NCBI RefSeq assembly: GCF_022867805.1
Contig: NZ_JALIFO010000001.1
Location: 1 to 64,000 of the forward strand
DNA length: 64,000 nucleotides
From: Cuneatibacter sp. NSJ-177
GTDB lineage: Bacteria; Bacillota; Clostridia; Lachnospirales; Lachnospiraceae
Direction: 5' to 3'
Part shown: positions 8,114-17,476 of the stretch, in pieces
How the letters are laid out: each line of letters begins with the position of its first letter
How positions within the stretch are numbered: position 1 is the stretch's first letter
Program-made: the position numbers and the translations under genes
The notes under the pieces: model-generated
What the model was told of the DNA's origin: nothing
Database searches by the model: none
The model's input: the letters and a program-made list of their open reading frames with translations, nothing else

Positions 8114-10564
8114 ATGATTGAGGTGTTGATGACAGGACTGGGGATTGCGGCATTATTTGCGGTAATTTCTCTTTGGTATTGGGAAGATGGGGTGAAAACG
8201 CTGGTTTTGGCAATGGCAGGGTACTTTTGCCTCTATGCGGTGGCCAGCGCGTTGCTATTTTGGCTGGATGCTTTTTCGATCCGTAAGGCCTTGGGGATCG
8301 TGACCTTTTGTGGATTGTTGGGAATGCTAGTTTTACGGTGGAACCACTGGCATACATTTCTGCAAATTCGTTTTCCGTGGAGAAAATATGGCATTCTTCT
8401 GCTTATTCTGGCGGCGGCTCTCCCTTTCGTATGGCAAAAGCATGAGTTTTTTGGTATGGGACAGGACGAGGGCGTTTATCAGACCCAAGCAATTAATTTG
8501 ATGTACGGTGTGACAGACCGGCAGTTGGATTTGCCGGAATACCAGGATTTAGAGACGGAAGAGGAAAAGCTGGATTTCTATGAAATGGCGAAGATCCGTT
8601 TTCTCGGGTTTTATACAACGACAGAGTTTGGAGAATTTCCCGGCTTTTCTGCGGATGAGTTTATCAGCCCTGTCTCCGGGATTTTTCACGGGATTCCGAA
8701 CTTACCGGCATTGCTTGCTTTAAGCGGGAAAATCGGCGGTGGTATCTCGCACATGTCTGATATTCAAACATTGTTTTGGGGATGCGCTTTATTTTTTGTG
8801 TATGCTGTGGGCCAAAACTTAAAGTGGAAGAAAGGTACGCAAGTTTTGACCGTTGCATTGTCGGCGATGTCGCCGGTAGTATTATGGGTGACAAAATCGG
8901 CTTTGGCTGAGCCATTTCTTATCATGCTAATCAGCGGTTTTCTCTATTTTCTGACGGAAGGGCGGAGATGGTCTACGATGGGAGCCGCAGCAGCGATAAT
9001 CACGTTTTCCTGGTTCCATGTAACAGCTTTCATCTACCTTCCGATTGCGGCGTTGCTGTTCTTTTTGTTATTTATCCGAACCAGCCGGAGAGAATCTTTG
9101 CTTTCCGGTATTGCTAGTATGATTGGATTTGGCATAGGAATTACAATGATGGCTCAGGTAAGCCCCCGTTATACCTACATGAACCTCAGCTATTCCCTGT
9201 ATCGTATTCTTCCATTTATGACGGATCAAAACTGCATTCCGATTGTATGGGCGGTGGTTCTATTCGGCATTGTTATTTTTGCATCATTTTATCGAAAACA
9301 GTGGAGAGAACGTCTGGACCTTATTTTGAGCGATGGATGGGGGAGCCGCCTGACGAGAGGGTTTCTGATTTTATGGTGCGCGTATGAAGTGTTTGCTCTT
9401 TTTCGGCTTCGGGGGCAGATCGGCGGCTGGAATGCGCTCCATGAGTTTTCCGCGTTGTCTTTTGTCTATTTGACTGGCGTACTGCTCCTGCCGGTTGGAT
9501 TGTTTTCCATGTTGAAAAATCCAAGAAAAATTTGGGAAGACGAAAAGAAATTGCTGATTGGTCTTTTTGCGCTGTATTCCGTACTTTTCAACAGTGCCTT
9601 TTTAACTCCAAGGGTAACGGAATATTATTATTATGCCCGTTATTTAGCTCCCTATATTCCTGTCGCCTTACTGGCGGTGGGAATGTATCTGGATTCCTGG
9701 AAGGCCGGTATCAAAGCGGCTTTTCTTGGAATAAGCCTGGCGCTGCTTGCCCCGTTTGAATATCATTTGTTGACTCAGATTGATGATACGCATATGACCT
9801 GGGAGGTCGTGGAGGATCTGGCGGAATCGATCGGAAAAAATAAGGTGATTTTGGTTGATCATGAGGAGATGCGGATGCTTTACTTCCCTTTGCGCGCCAT
9901 GACAGATTCCAAGATCTATTTGCGGGAAGGGGAACTTTCTGACCAGGCAAAACACTATGCAGATTCTGGAAGTACTGTTTATTATGTTTCATCTGGGCGC
10001 TATGCGGTGAAGCCGGCGGAAGGTACGCCGGTATACCAACAGACATATCAGGCGTCACTGGATTATGCGGATCAGGATGGTCGGTTTATTCCGCTTCCGT
10101 TGCACTATACGCAGGAGGAACGAAAGGTGACTCTCTATCGCTGTGCGGAGAGTGAAGTCTTAACTTATTCGATGGCGAGCCGTGATTTTCCGCTCTGGGG
10201 CTTTGGAGAAATAGAGGAGGGAAAGCGGTGGATTGAGAGTGAGGAAGCGACAATCGTATGCCAGCTGGAACGAAAAGATTACCGCATGATCATCCGCGCG
10301 GATGAGCTGCCGGAACGCGTTTGGCAAGGAGAACACCGGATACAGGTCCTGATCAATGAGATCCCGGTTGGGGAAATTGTTTGGAAGGACCGTTCGGAGA
10401 CGGAATTTTCACTCCAGATTCCCAAGGAATCTTTGGCCGGAGGGCAGACGTTTCTTACGATCAAAACTCAGCTATGGCCGGCTTCTATGGTAACGGAGGC
10501 AGATCCCAGACAGCTTGGTTTAAAGCTGGAGTCGATTATATTTCAGCCGATGATAGAGGAATAA
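8114..10564 (+). CDS. Large polytopic membrane protein, probable GT-C glycosyltransferase
   Basis: An 816-residue protein with about 12-13 membrane spans in the first 570 residues and a soluble region of about 240 residues at the end. The segment GMGQDEGVYQTQA (Asp-Glu near residues 118-119) sits after an early membrane span, as expected for the first extracytoplasmic loop of GT-C enzymes, where acidic residues bind the metal and the polyprenyl-phosphate sugar. The C-terminal part is beta-rich and probably lies outside the cell. It starts 3 nt after the previous stop. A likely role is adding a sugar to the polymer at the outer face of the membrane, using a lipid-linked donor such as one made by the enzyme at 18455. 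Fold assignment is by pattern only. Confidence 0.65.
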   Translation: MIEVLMTGLGIAALFAVISLWYWEDGVKTLVLAMAGYFCLYAVASALLFWLDAFSIRKALGIVTFCGLLGMLVLRWNHWHTFLQIRFPWRKYGILLLILAAALPFVWQKHEFFGMGQDEGVYQTQAINLMYGVTDRQLDLPEYQDLETEEEKLDFYEMAKIRFLGFYTTTEFGEFPGFSADEFISPVSGIFHGIPNLPALLALSGKIGGGISHMSDIQTLFWGCALFFVYAVGQNLKWKKGTQVLTVALSAMSPVVLWVTKSALAEPFLIMLISGFLYFLTEGRRWSTMGAAAAIITFSWFHVTAFIYLPIAALLFFLLFIRTSRRESLLSGIASMIGFGIGITMMAQVSPRYTYMNLSYSLYRILPFMTDQNCIPIVWAVVLFGIVIFASFYRKQWRERLDLILSDGWGSRLTRGFLILWCAYEVFALFRLRGQIGGWNALHEFSALSFVYLTGVLLLPVGLFSMLKNPRKIWEDEKKLLIGLFALYSVLFNSAFLTPRVTEYYYYARYLAPYIPVALLAVGMYLDSWKAGIKAAFLGISLALLAPFEYHLLTQIDDTHMTWEVVEDLAESIGKNKVILVDHEEMRMLYFPLRAMTDSKIYLREGELSDQAKHYADSGSTVYYVSSGRYAVKPAEGTPVYQQTYQASLDYADQDGRFIPLPLHYTQEERKVTLYRCAESEVLTYSMASRDFPLWGFGEIEEGKRWIESEEATIVCQLERKDYRMIIRADELPERVWQGEHRIQVLINEIPVGEIVWKDRSETEFSLQIPKESLAGGQTFLTIKTQLWPASMVTEADPRQLGLKLESIIFQPMIEE

Positions 10565-10565
10565 A

Positions 10566-11939
10566 ATGAAGAAAAAGACAAGCGATTTTTGGCTTCTCAT
10601 TTATAAAGCGATATGGATTGTTGTGATGTTGATGAAGGCTGTGCCGTGGCTTGATTGGCATCTATCACCCTATATCCGTCTTCTGCTGATTCCCGGTGCC
10701 TTGTTGATTCTTTGGGAATATTTCGTTCAAAAAAAGATGTGGAGTAAGTCTCTGGTTTTTCTCATTGGTTTTTGCGTGGCGTACGGGTGCACTGCTCTAT
10801 TGGCAAGGGGGGATGGTTTCGCCGGAAATCTAAAATCGGTTTTTTATATGGCGGTGGCATTTCTTTTATTTTATGGCCATGACTGGGAGCGCGAGCCGGC
10901 ACTGGTAAAGCGGGAAATCAAGATATTAGGCCGCCTTTTTGTGACAGGAACGTTCCTGCTGGCAGCGATTTGCTTTGCTACATTTTTGTTTTCCTACAAC
11001 CAAGTTTATACTTGGGGTGAGAAAATTGGATACATTGGAATGTGGGACAACCGGCTTTGGGGGCTGTACAACGCCAACACAGGAGGGGCGCTGAATGTAA
11101 TCTCTTTGTTGATTTTATCCGGATTGTTTTTGGCGGAAGAAAAGAAAAGCTGGAGAGTTTTTTATGTGGGAAATGGGATCTTGCAGTTCCTTTGTCTGGT
11201 ACTGACGTATTCTAGGACTTCTTTTTATTCGCTGATTCTGGCGTTGTGCATCGGGATTTTTATCTTGCTGCCCCATTGGGATCAGGAAAAAAGAATGAAA
11301 CGAAATGTTAAAAGTCTAGGTTTTCGCCTGGTTATCGTCCTTTTGATTCCTTCATTTTTTGTGACGCTGGAAAAAGTGACGCGCTGGGGACTATCGTATC
11401 TGCCTGGGATTGTCCAGGAAATTACGGGGGAAGCGGAGTGGGATGGCCAGAGAGAAGTCTTAGATAGGATCGAAACGTTGGAACACCGAGGAGGTGGAAT
11501 TTTGACTGGCAGGCCAATTTTGTGGGAGGCCGGCTGGCATGCCTTTTTGGAGTCGCCGTTTTTTGGCGTTGGGCGAGAGAATTTATATGAAAGAAGTGTG
11601 GGTTATTTATCGGATCCCAGCTGGGCACCGGATTTGGCAGCGGGCGGCGTTCACAATGGCTATTTGACATTGCTGATTTCATCCGGACTTTTGGGAACCG
11701 CATGCCTTGCTCTATTTTGGATTCGTACGGTATGGCAGATATTCCGTATGGTCAGGAAGAAGAAAGAAAAATTGGATCTGCCTTTTTGCATTGGCTGTAT
11801 CCTTCTTTTACTATATTTTATCATGGAAGTCTTAGAAGCGCGGATCTTGTATCAGGTAAATATATTTATGGCTCTCTACTGGATGGTGTATGGATATGTT
11901 ATGTATTTTACAGAAAGAGCAGAAGGACAGACACATTGA
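10566..11939 (+). CDS. O-antigen ligase/polymerase-like membrane protein (Wzy_C)
   Basis: A 457-residue protein with about 11-12 membrane spans. It shows the features of the O-antigen ligase/polymerase superfamily: YSRTSFYSLIL, then the large outer loop with ILWEAGWHAFLESPFFGVG, and VHNGYLTLLISSGLLG after it. Such proteins join lipid-linked glycan units or ligate them to an acceptor outside the membrane. It begins 1 nt after the GT-C gene and the next, similar protein overlaps its end. In a Gram-positive cell with no lipid A the acceptor could be peptidoglycan or another wall polymer. Polymerase and ligase cannot be told apart from sequence alone. Confidence 0.82.
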   Translation: MKKKTSDFWLLIYKAIWIVVMLMKAVPWLDWHLSPYIRLLLIPGALLILWEYFVQKKMWSKSLVFLIGFCVAYGCTALLARGDGFAGNLKSVFYMAVAFLLFYGHDWEREPALVKREIKILGRLFVTGTFLLAAICFATFLFSYNQVYTWGEKIGYIGMWDNRLWGLYNANTGGALNVISLLILSGLFLAEEKKSWRVFYVGNGILQFLCLVLTYSRTSFYSLILALCIGIFILLPHWDQEKRMKRNVKSLGFRLVIVLLIPSFFVTLEKVTRWGLSYLPGIVQEITGEAEWDGQREVLDRIETLEHRGGGILTGRPILWEAGWHAFLESPFFGVGRENLYERSVGYLSDPSWAPDLAAGGVHNGYLTLLISSGLLGTACLALFWIRTVWQIFRMVRKKKEKLDLPFCIGCILLLLYFIMEVLEARILYQVNIFMALYWMVYGYVMYFTERAEGQTH

Positions 11940-13251
11940 AAACGGTTGGTGGTTTCCGGTCATGTATTTTCTCCTTGCAGGGCTTTCGTTTAATAGTTTG
12001 ACTGCTGGAAGGCCTTGGATGAAATGGCTGATTGCGGGAACCGCAATATGTGGAGGGGCGCTGTTGCTATGGCGTCTTCTTCACTGGAAAGAATATCGGA
12101 GGATGCCAGGCTTACTCTTGTGGATCCTTTTTTTCAGCAGCTACGCCCTGTCCTCCCTTTTGAATGCCTCCTATGGGATTCGAGAAAACTTGGAGGCAAT
12201 GGTCTGGCTGGGACTTCAGCTTTTTGTTTTATATCCTCACCGGCAGGACGATGTTGAAAAAGGCTGGAAGGCGGAAGAGCGTTTTTCTATGGTGATTGTT
12301 CTGTATACAACCGTGCAAGCGCTCGTAAGTCTTGCCATGTTATCGGTTGGTTATGGTGGAGTTGACTCGGAGCGCGGCATGTATATTGGCCTGCAGCTGG
12401 GGCGGCTGTGGGGGAGCTATTCGGATCCTAACTATGGAGCAATTCTTTCCTGTGTCTCAATCTTATGTTCCTTTTGGCTTATTCGAAGGACCGGAAAAAA
12501 GAAGGTTCTTCTGTTTGCTCATATCGGCCTTCAGTATCTTTATATTATTTTTTCCTATTCGCGTAGTGGTCAGGTATGTCTGGCGGCTTCCGTCGGAATT
12601 ACATTTCTATGCTATTGGCCGCAGATATCTGGCGGAATAAAAAGAAAACTTCTATTGTTGGCGCTTGTGGCTGTTATTGTGGGACCAGCTTGCGGTTGGA
12701 TTCGGGATGGGTATAATCAGCTCCATTTGACTGTTTACGCTGCAGAATATCAAGAAAAAAAAGACGGCCTCCATCGTGAAGATGAACTGGAAGAGGATAT
12801 TACAAACGGAAGACTGGCAACTTGGAAGGACGGATTAGAAGTCTGGAAAGCGAATCCTATCTTCGGAATTTCCTATCGCAATATCGCTCCATATATGCAG
12901 GAAACCTTTCCAGATGCCTCTATGGTAAACCGGGAATACCATCTGAATACGTTTCACAATATGCTGATTGACGTAGCGGTGAGCCAGGGAAGCGTGGGTC
13001 TGATTCTCGTGCTGGCAGCGGTCTGCTTCCTGTTCCGGCGTTTTATTTCGATGTTTTCTCAATGGAAAGACGAAGATTTTCTTTTGAGGATCATCCCAGC
13101 GCTAATTGTGATAACGATCGGAATTGGATCGATGTTTGTTTCGGATATTTTTTATATCAATACGCCGACTTCGGTTGCTTTTTGGTTTTTTCTGGGACGA
13201 TTCTGGTGGCGAAAGAGAGATTTTTTCAGTGATAGAGGTTGTAACGTCTAA
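11890..13251 (+). CDS. Second O-antigen ligase/polymerase-like membrane protein
   Basis: A 453-residue protein of the same superfamily as its neighbour, with about 11 membrane spans. Diagnostic segments are YSRSGQVCLAAS, NGRLATWKDGLEVW with NPIFGISYRNI, and FHNMLIDVAVSQGSVG. If translation starts at 11890 the gene overlaps its neighbour by 50 nt. A later in-frame ATG at 11962 with GGTGG upstream is an alternative. Two polymerase/ligase-like proteins in tandem, beside an ABC exporter, are unusual. One may polymerise and the other may attach the polymer to the wall. Confidence 0.8.
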   Translation: MDMLCILQKEQKDRHIENGWWFPVMYFLLAGLSFNSLTAGRPWMKWLIAGTAICGGALLLWRLLHWKEYRRMPGLLLWILFFSSYALSSLLNASYGIRENLEAMVWLGLQLFVLYPHRQDDVEKGWKAEERFSMVIVLYTTVQALVSLAMLSVGYGGVDSERGMYIGLQLGRLWGSYSDPNYGAILSCVSILCSFWLIRRTGKKKVLLFAHIGLQYLYIIFSYSRSGQVCLAASVGITFLCYWPQISGGIKRKLLLLALVAVIVGPACGWIRDGYNQLHLTVYAAEYQEKKDGLHREDELEEDITNGRLATWKDGLEVWKANPIFGISYRNIAPYMQETFPDASMVNREYHLNTFHNMLIDVAVSQGSVGLILVLAAVCFLFRRFISMFSQWKDEDFLLRIIPALIVITIGIGSMFVSDIFYINTPTSVAFWFFLGRFWWRKRDFFSDRGCNV

Positions 13252-13267
13252 TCGGGTATGATATAAT
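13239..13267 (+). promoter_or_regulatory. Strong sigma-A-like promoter inside the polysaccharide cluster
   Basis: TTGTAA (13239-13244), 17 nt, TATAAT (13262-13267), with an extended -10 (TGA before TATAAT). It overlaps the end of the second polymerase gene and would start RNA about 57 nt before the TTG at 13331. It gives the sugar-nucleotide genes downstream their own promoter. Confidence 0.75.
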
Positions 13268-13330
13268 GTGAGCACTCAGCAAGGCGTCAATTTATCTTTG
13301 CTCGGACAGGAATGTGGTGGGAGATAGAAT

Positions 13331-15316
13331 TTGAAAAGGGTACAATTCGAAAAAAAGTTGCTGACAGGGACGGTTTTCTGCCTTCTTTTGGTACAGCTTC
13401 TTTTACTATTTGTGTTTAATTTGAAAAACAGCATGCTTCTTTTGGACATGGATTCCACATTGGCTATCCGGCATGCAGTGGAAATATGGAGAGAAGGAGC
13501 TCTGTTTTTCGATCATTTTAAATATATGTCCAGTCTTGAAATTGATGCGATGACCTTTTTTGCGGTACCGCTCTATTATCTGATTCAAGATTGGCAGGTC
13601 ACCTTGGCAGTTGTCTATGGAATTTATTCCGTGGCTGTAATTGCGGTTATTTTTGATATTGGCAGACAGATCGGAGTAGAACCCTGGGCTTCCGGGGTGG
13701 CTGCTTCCTTTTTCTTTGTCCCTTGGTCGGCAGGAAAGCTCTCTTATCCACTGATGCTTTTTATGGGAGGCGGACAATACGGACTTCGAGTCTTGACATT
13801 ATTCTTGCTGTTGGACTTGTTGATTCAGAGAAAGCATGGGAAGAAATTTGGGATTTTGTCGGTTTTGTATTTCCTGCTTCTTTTGCTCACCACGCTATCT
13901 GCCGGCAATTATATCTTTTTGATGGGAATTTTGCCATTGATGTTATATGAAGCGGTGACCATAATAAAAGATCAAAAGTTGCAGATGAAAAGCTGGCGGA
14001 AGGGGATTTTGGTCTGCAGTTTCCTTTTGGTGGCACTGGTTCTGTTTCTCCGGCCGCAAATGGGAGAAGAACATCGGAGCAATCTGTCACTGATGAATGC
14101 GGAAGGGCTGTTTACAAATTTTTGGAACTGCCTGACTGGTATTTTTTTGCTGAGCGGAGGGGCACACTATCTATCGAATATCTCCGTTTTTAGCGTGAGC
14201 GGAATTATCATTGCGGGGAAGTTCCTGTTTACTCTCATCTCTTTGATTGTTGTGCCTGTGCTTCTAATGAAATACCGGCTGTATAAGAAAAATCATTTTT
14301 TTGGATTAGCGGCCTCCATCCTGGTATTGAATCTTTTTGTCTTATTGATCGTTGATACACGGTATGGAGCTTTGATATTTGAATACCGTTATCACTTACT
14401 CTGGTTTTGTATTTGGCTTTTGGCTGTCGCTTTCTGTATTTATGAGGTGGTTGATTTAGAGAAAGGAATTTGCCGGAATCAGTATATGAATCATGCAGCG
14501 ATCGGACTCCTGGTTTTCTTCGTGGCGTTGTCTACCGTAGGCGGTTATCGAAGCCTTTCCAGAGAATTGGAAGTCAGCAACTATCCAGACTGTGAAGTGG
14601 TTTTACAGGAAGCAAAAAAATGGGAAGCTGACTCGGTGTTATCCTGCACTCAGGATATGTCGGTTGGGGCAATGCTGCGTTTTTTGGATCCGGATGGTGT
14701 GTATTATGATATATCCCAGAATGAGGAAAGCTACGACCCCTATATTTTAGATTTCTATTTGAATCGGGTCGATCGAACAGACTTAGGGGATAAAAATTTA
14801 TTGCTGCTTAGAGAAGGACAATATGAGACTTTACCGCAATACATCCGCAGCCGTTACCAGTGCATAAAGCAATGGGACGGATACCAGTTGTATTGGACGG
14901 AAAATAATCCGTGGGACTTACAGCGCGGAGTCCCTGACAACATCGGCTTACAGGAAGACTTTCCCTATACGAAAGGATATGAGGTTGTACAGGGAGATAT
15001 TAATGAGCGGGGAGAGTTAATGGCGGCTGAAGGAACCGGCGATATTTTAAAAGCGTCGAATCTACAGGTGACGGAAGGCACATATTCGATCACCTTATCT
15101 TATCAGGCGAATCCAAACAACTGCGCCGGTTATATTAAAATTGTTTCAACAGAAACAGGAGAGGTTCTGGCATCGGGCGATCTTACGGGAGAACAGGATC
15201 AAATCACTCTGGATTCTCTTGAAGTGAATGGACCAGATAAATGGGAAATTCATATTGGAAAAGAAGAGGAAGGAAATATTTGCATTGAAAAGTTACAATT
15301 CCAAAAATTAAAATAA
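13331..15316 (+). CDS. Large polytopic membrane protein of the polysaccharide cluster
   Basis: A 661-residue protein with about 11-12 membrane spans up to residue 410, then a hydrophilic C-terminal region of about 250 residues that ends in a predicted beta-rich module. The layout is like the 816-residue GT-C-like protein upstream. The early loop has LLLDMDSTLAIRHAVEIW, with acidic residues in the position expected for a GT-C active site. The start is TTG at 13331 with GGTGGG upstream. It follows a strong promoter and precedes manC by 12 nt. A membrane glycosyltransferase or glycan-modifying enzyme is likely; I do not recognise a named family. Confidence 0.6.
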   Translation: MKRVQFEKKLLTGTVFCLLLVQLLLLFVFNLKNSMLLLDMDSTLAIRHAVEIWREGALFFDHFKYMSSLEIDAMTFFAVPLYYLIQDWQVTLAVVYGIYSVAVIAVIFDIGRQIGVEPWASGVAASFFFVPWSAGKLSYPLMLFMGGGQYGLRVLTLFLLLDLLIQRKHGKKFGILSVLYFLLLLLTTLSAGNYIFLMGILPLMLYEAVTIIKDQKLQMKSWRKGILVCSFLLVALVLFLRPQMGEEHRSNLSLMNAEGLFTNFWNCLTGIFLLSGGAHYLSNISVFSVSGIIIAGKFLFTLISLIVVPVLLMKYRLYKKNHFFGLAASILVLNLFVLLIVDTRYGALIFEYRYHLLWFCIWLLAVAFCIYEVVDLEKGICRNQYMNHAAIGLLVFFVALSTVGGYRSLSRELEVSNYPDCEVVLQEAKKWEADSVLSCTQDMSVGAMLRFLDPDGVYYDISQNEESYDPYILDFYLNRVDRTDLGDKNLLLLREGQYETLPQYIRSRYQCIKQWDGYQLYWTENNPWDLQRGVPDNIGLQEDFPYTKGYEVVQGDINERGELMAAEGTGDILKASNLQVTEGTYSITLSYQANPNNCAGYIKIVSTETGEVLASGDLTGEQDQITLDSLEVNGPDKWEIHIGKEEEGNICIEKLQFQKLK

Positions 15317-15328
15317 CGGGGGTTGACG

Positions 15329-16405
15329 ATGAAAAAAACAGCATTGATTATGGCGGGCGGCAGAGGGGAAAGATTTTGGCCAAGAAGCAGAAAAAGCTGC
15401 CCGAAACAGTTTTTGTCCCTGACCAATGATGGGAAAACCATGATCCAACTAACGGTGGAACGAATTCTGCCATTGGTGGAGATGGAGGATATTTATATTT
15501 CAACCAATCAGGATTACAAAGCTTTGGTGAAAGAGCAGCTGCCGGAGATCCCAGAAGAAAATATCCTTTGTGAGCCGATTGGCAGGAATACCGCTCCTTG
15601 TATCGGTCTTGGCGCAGTCCACATGGCGCATAAATTGGGTGATGCCGTGATGATGGTACTTCCCAGTGATCATCTGATTAAATACACGACCATGTTTAAC
15701 TCCACATTGAAAGAGGCGTGTCAGGTAGCGGAGGCAGGGAATAATCTGGTGACGCTTGGCATCACCCCGGACTATCCGGAAACCGGATATGGCTATATTC
15801 GGTTTCAGCCGGATCAGGTCTTGGACAATTCCCGCGCATTTGCAGTGGAGAAGTTTGTAGAGAAGCCAAATCTGGAAAAGGCTCAGGAATACCTGGAAAG
15901 CGAACAATACTTGTGGAACAGCGGCATGTTCGTGTGGAAAGTATCCACGATCCTGTCTAATTTTGAACAGCATATGCCGGACTTGTACGCCGGTTTAAAA
16001 CGGATTCAGAGTGCAGTTGGAACGGAAAGTCAGAATAGTGTTCTGGAAAAGGAATTCTCTTTGTTTGCATCGGAATCCATTGACTATGGAATTATGGAAA
16101 AGGCAGAGCATATCTACACGATTCCTGGAACTTTTGGCTGGGATGATGTGGGAAGCTGGCTGGCGGTGGAGCGAATTAACAAAACCAATGAATTTGGCAA
16201 TACCGTAGCAGGCAATGTGATAACAGTGAATACGAAAAACTCTATTATTCAGGGTAAAGACAAACTGATTGCAGTTGTCGGGGGAAGAAATCTGATCGTT
16301 GTGGACACGGAAGATGCAACTCTGATTTGTGCGAAGGACAGCGCCGGAGACATAAAAAAAGTTTTAGAAAATTTAAAGATTTGCAATAGAAACGAATATA
16401 TTTAA
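15329..16405 (+). CDS. manC: Mannose-1-phosphate guanylyltransferase
   Basis: A 358-residue enzyme that makes GDP-mannose from mannose-1-phosphate and GTP. The nucleotide-binding motif is MAGGRGERFWPRS with the lysine in CPKQFL. The active-site segment FVEKP and GTFGWDDVGSW near the C-terminus are typical of the GMP family. The length matches the single-function form; there is no fused mannose-6-phosphate isomerase, and ManA is encoded separately at 29438. The start was set at the ATG at 15329, 6 nt after GGGGGT; a TTG two codons earlier is too close to that site. It feeds Gmd directly downstream. Confidence 0.95.
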   Translation: MKKTALIMAGGRGERFWPRSRKSCPKQFLSLTNDGKTMIQLTVERILPLVEMEDIYISTNQDYKALVKEQLPEIPEENILCEPIGRNTAPCIGLGAVHMAHKLGDAVMMVLPSDHLIKYTTMFNSTLKEACQVAEAGNNLVTLGITPDYPETGYGYIRFQPDQVLDNSRAFAVEKFVEKPNLEKAQEYLESEQYLWNSGMFVWKVSTILSNFEQHMPDLYAGLKRIQSAVGTESQNSVLEKEFSLFASESIDYGIMEKAEHIYTIPGTFGWDDVGSWLAVERINKTNEFGNTVAGNVITVNTKNSIIQGKDKLIAVVGGRNLIVVDTEDATLICAKDSAGDIKKVLENLKICNRNEYI

Positions 16406-16421
16406 TTGGGAGGATACGACA

Positions 16422-17465
16422 GTGAAAAGAGCGCTGATTACAGGAATTACAGGACAGGACGGCTCCTATTTAGCAGAATTGCTTTTGGAGAAGGGATATC
16501 AGGTGTATGGCCTGATGCGAAGAAAAAGTGTGGTTGATTACGGAAATGTCGATCATTTGAAGGAGCAAATTCATTTTATTTATGCAGATATGACGGATGT
16601 GGCGTCTTTAATTCATGCTATGCGTGTTTCGGAGGCGGATGAAGTATATAATCTGGCGGCACAGTCGTTTGTTGCGACAAGCTGGGAGCAGCCTTTAGCG
16701 ACAGCGGAGATTGATGCGATTGGAGTGGCAAACATGCTGGAGGCAATTCGCACCGTAAAGCCTAAGGCAAGATTTTATCAAGCGTCTACCAGTGAAATGT
16801 TCGGTAAAGTACAGGAAATTCCGCAGACAGAAAACACTCCGTTTTATCCTAGAAGCCCTTATGGCGTGGCGAAAGTATATGGTCATTGGATTACGAAAAA
16901 TTATCGGGAGAGTTACGGAATGTACGCTTGCAGCGGAATATTGTTTAACCATGAAAGCGAGCGAAGAGGAAAAGAATTTGTTACCCGTAAAATTACAGAC
17001 GCCGCGGTACGAATCAGCATGGGGATTCAAGATCATGTGGAATTAGGCAATCTGGATTCCAAACGCGACTGGGGGCATTCGCAGGATTATGTGAGAGCAA
17101 TGTGGCTGATGCTGCAGCAAGAAAAGCCGGATGATTATGTGATTGCGACGAATGAAACCAGAACGGTTCGTTCCTTTGCGGAGCTTGCTTTTCATTATGC
17201 GGGAATCGATGTGGAGTGGCAAGGCTGTGGCTTGGACGAAAAGGGAGTGAACCGTGCAAACGGAAAGGTCGTGGTCGCTGTGAACCCTCAGTTTTTCCGT
17301 CCGGCGGAAGTGGAACTGTTGATCGGAAATCCGGAAAAAGCGGAGAAAACGTTGGGATGGAAACGGGAAATCTCCTTTGAACAGATGGTGGAACGCATGG
17401 TAAATCAAGATCAAAGGCTGGTAAAAAGTGAAATGGAATACCAAAAGATTTATCGAGCAGAATAG
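16422..17465 (+). CDS. gmd: GDP-mannose 4,6-dehydratase
   Basis: A 347-residue short-chain dehydrogenase of the extended type. The Rossmann motif GITGQDGSYLAE is at the N-terminus. The catalytic Thr/Glu are in STSEMFGK and the Tyr-x3-Lys is in SPYGVAKVYGHW. It converts GDP-mannose to GDP-4-keto-6-deoxy-mannose. The start is GTG at 16422 after GGGAGG. It lies between manC and the reductase gene, the order expected for the GDP-D-rhamnose pathway. Confidence 0.95.
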   Translation: MKRALITGITGQDGSYLAELLLEKGYQVYGLMRRKSVVDYGNVDHLKEQIHFIYADMTDVASLIHAMRVSEADEVYNLAAQSFVATSWEQPLATAEIDAIGVANMLEAIRTVKPKARFYQASTSEMFGKVQEIPQTENTPFYPRSPYGVAKVYGHWITKNYRESYGMYACSGILFNHESERRGKEFVTRKITDAAVRISMGIQDHVELGNLDSKRDWGHSQDYVRAMWLMLQQEKPDDYVIATNETRTVRSFAELAFHYAGIDVEWQGCGLDEKGVNRANGKVVVAVNPQFFRPAEVELLIGNPEKAEKTLGWKREISFEQMVERMVNQDQRLVKSEMEYQKIYRAE

Positions 17466-17476
17466 GGGGAACACAT

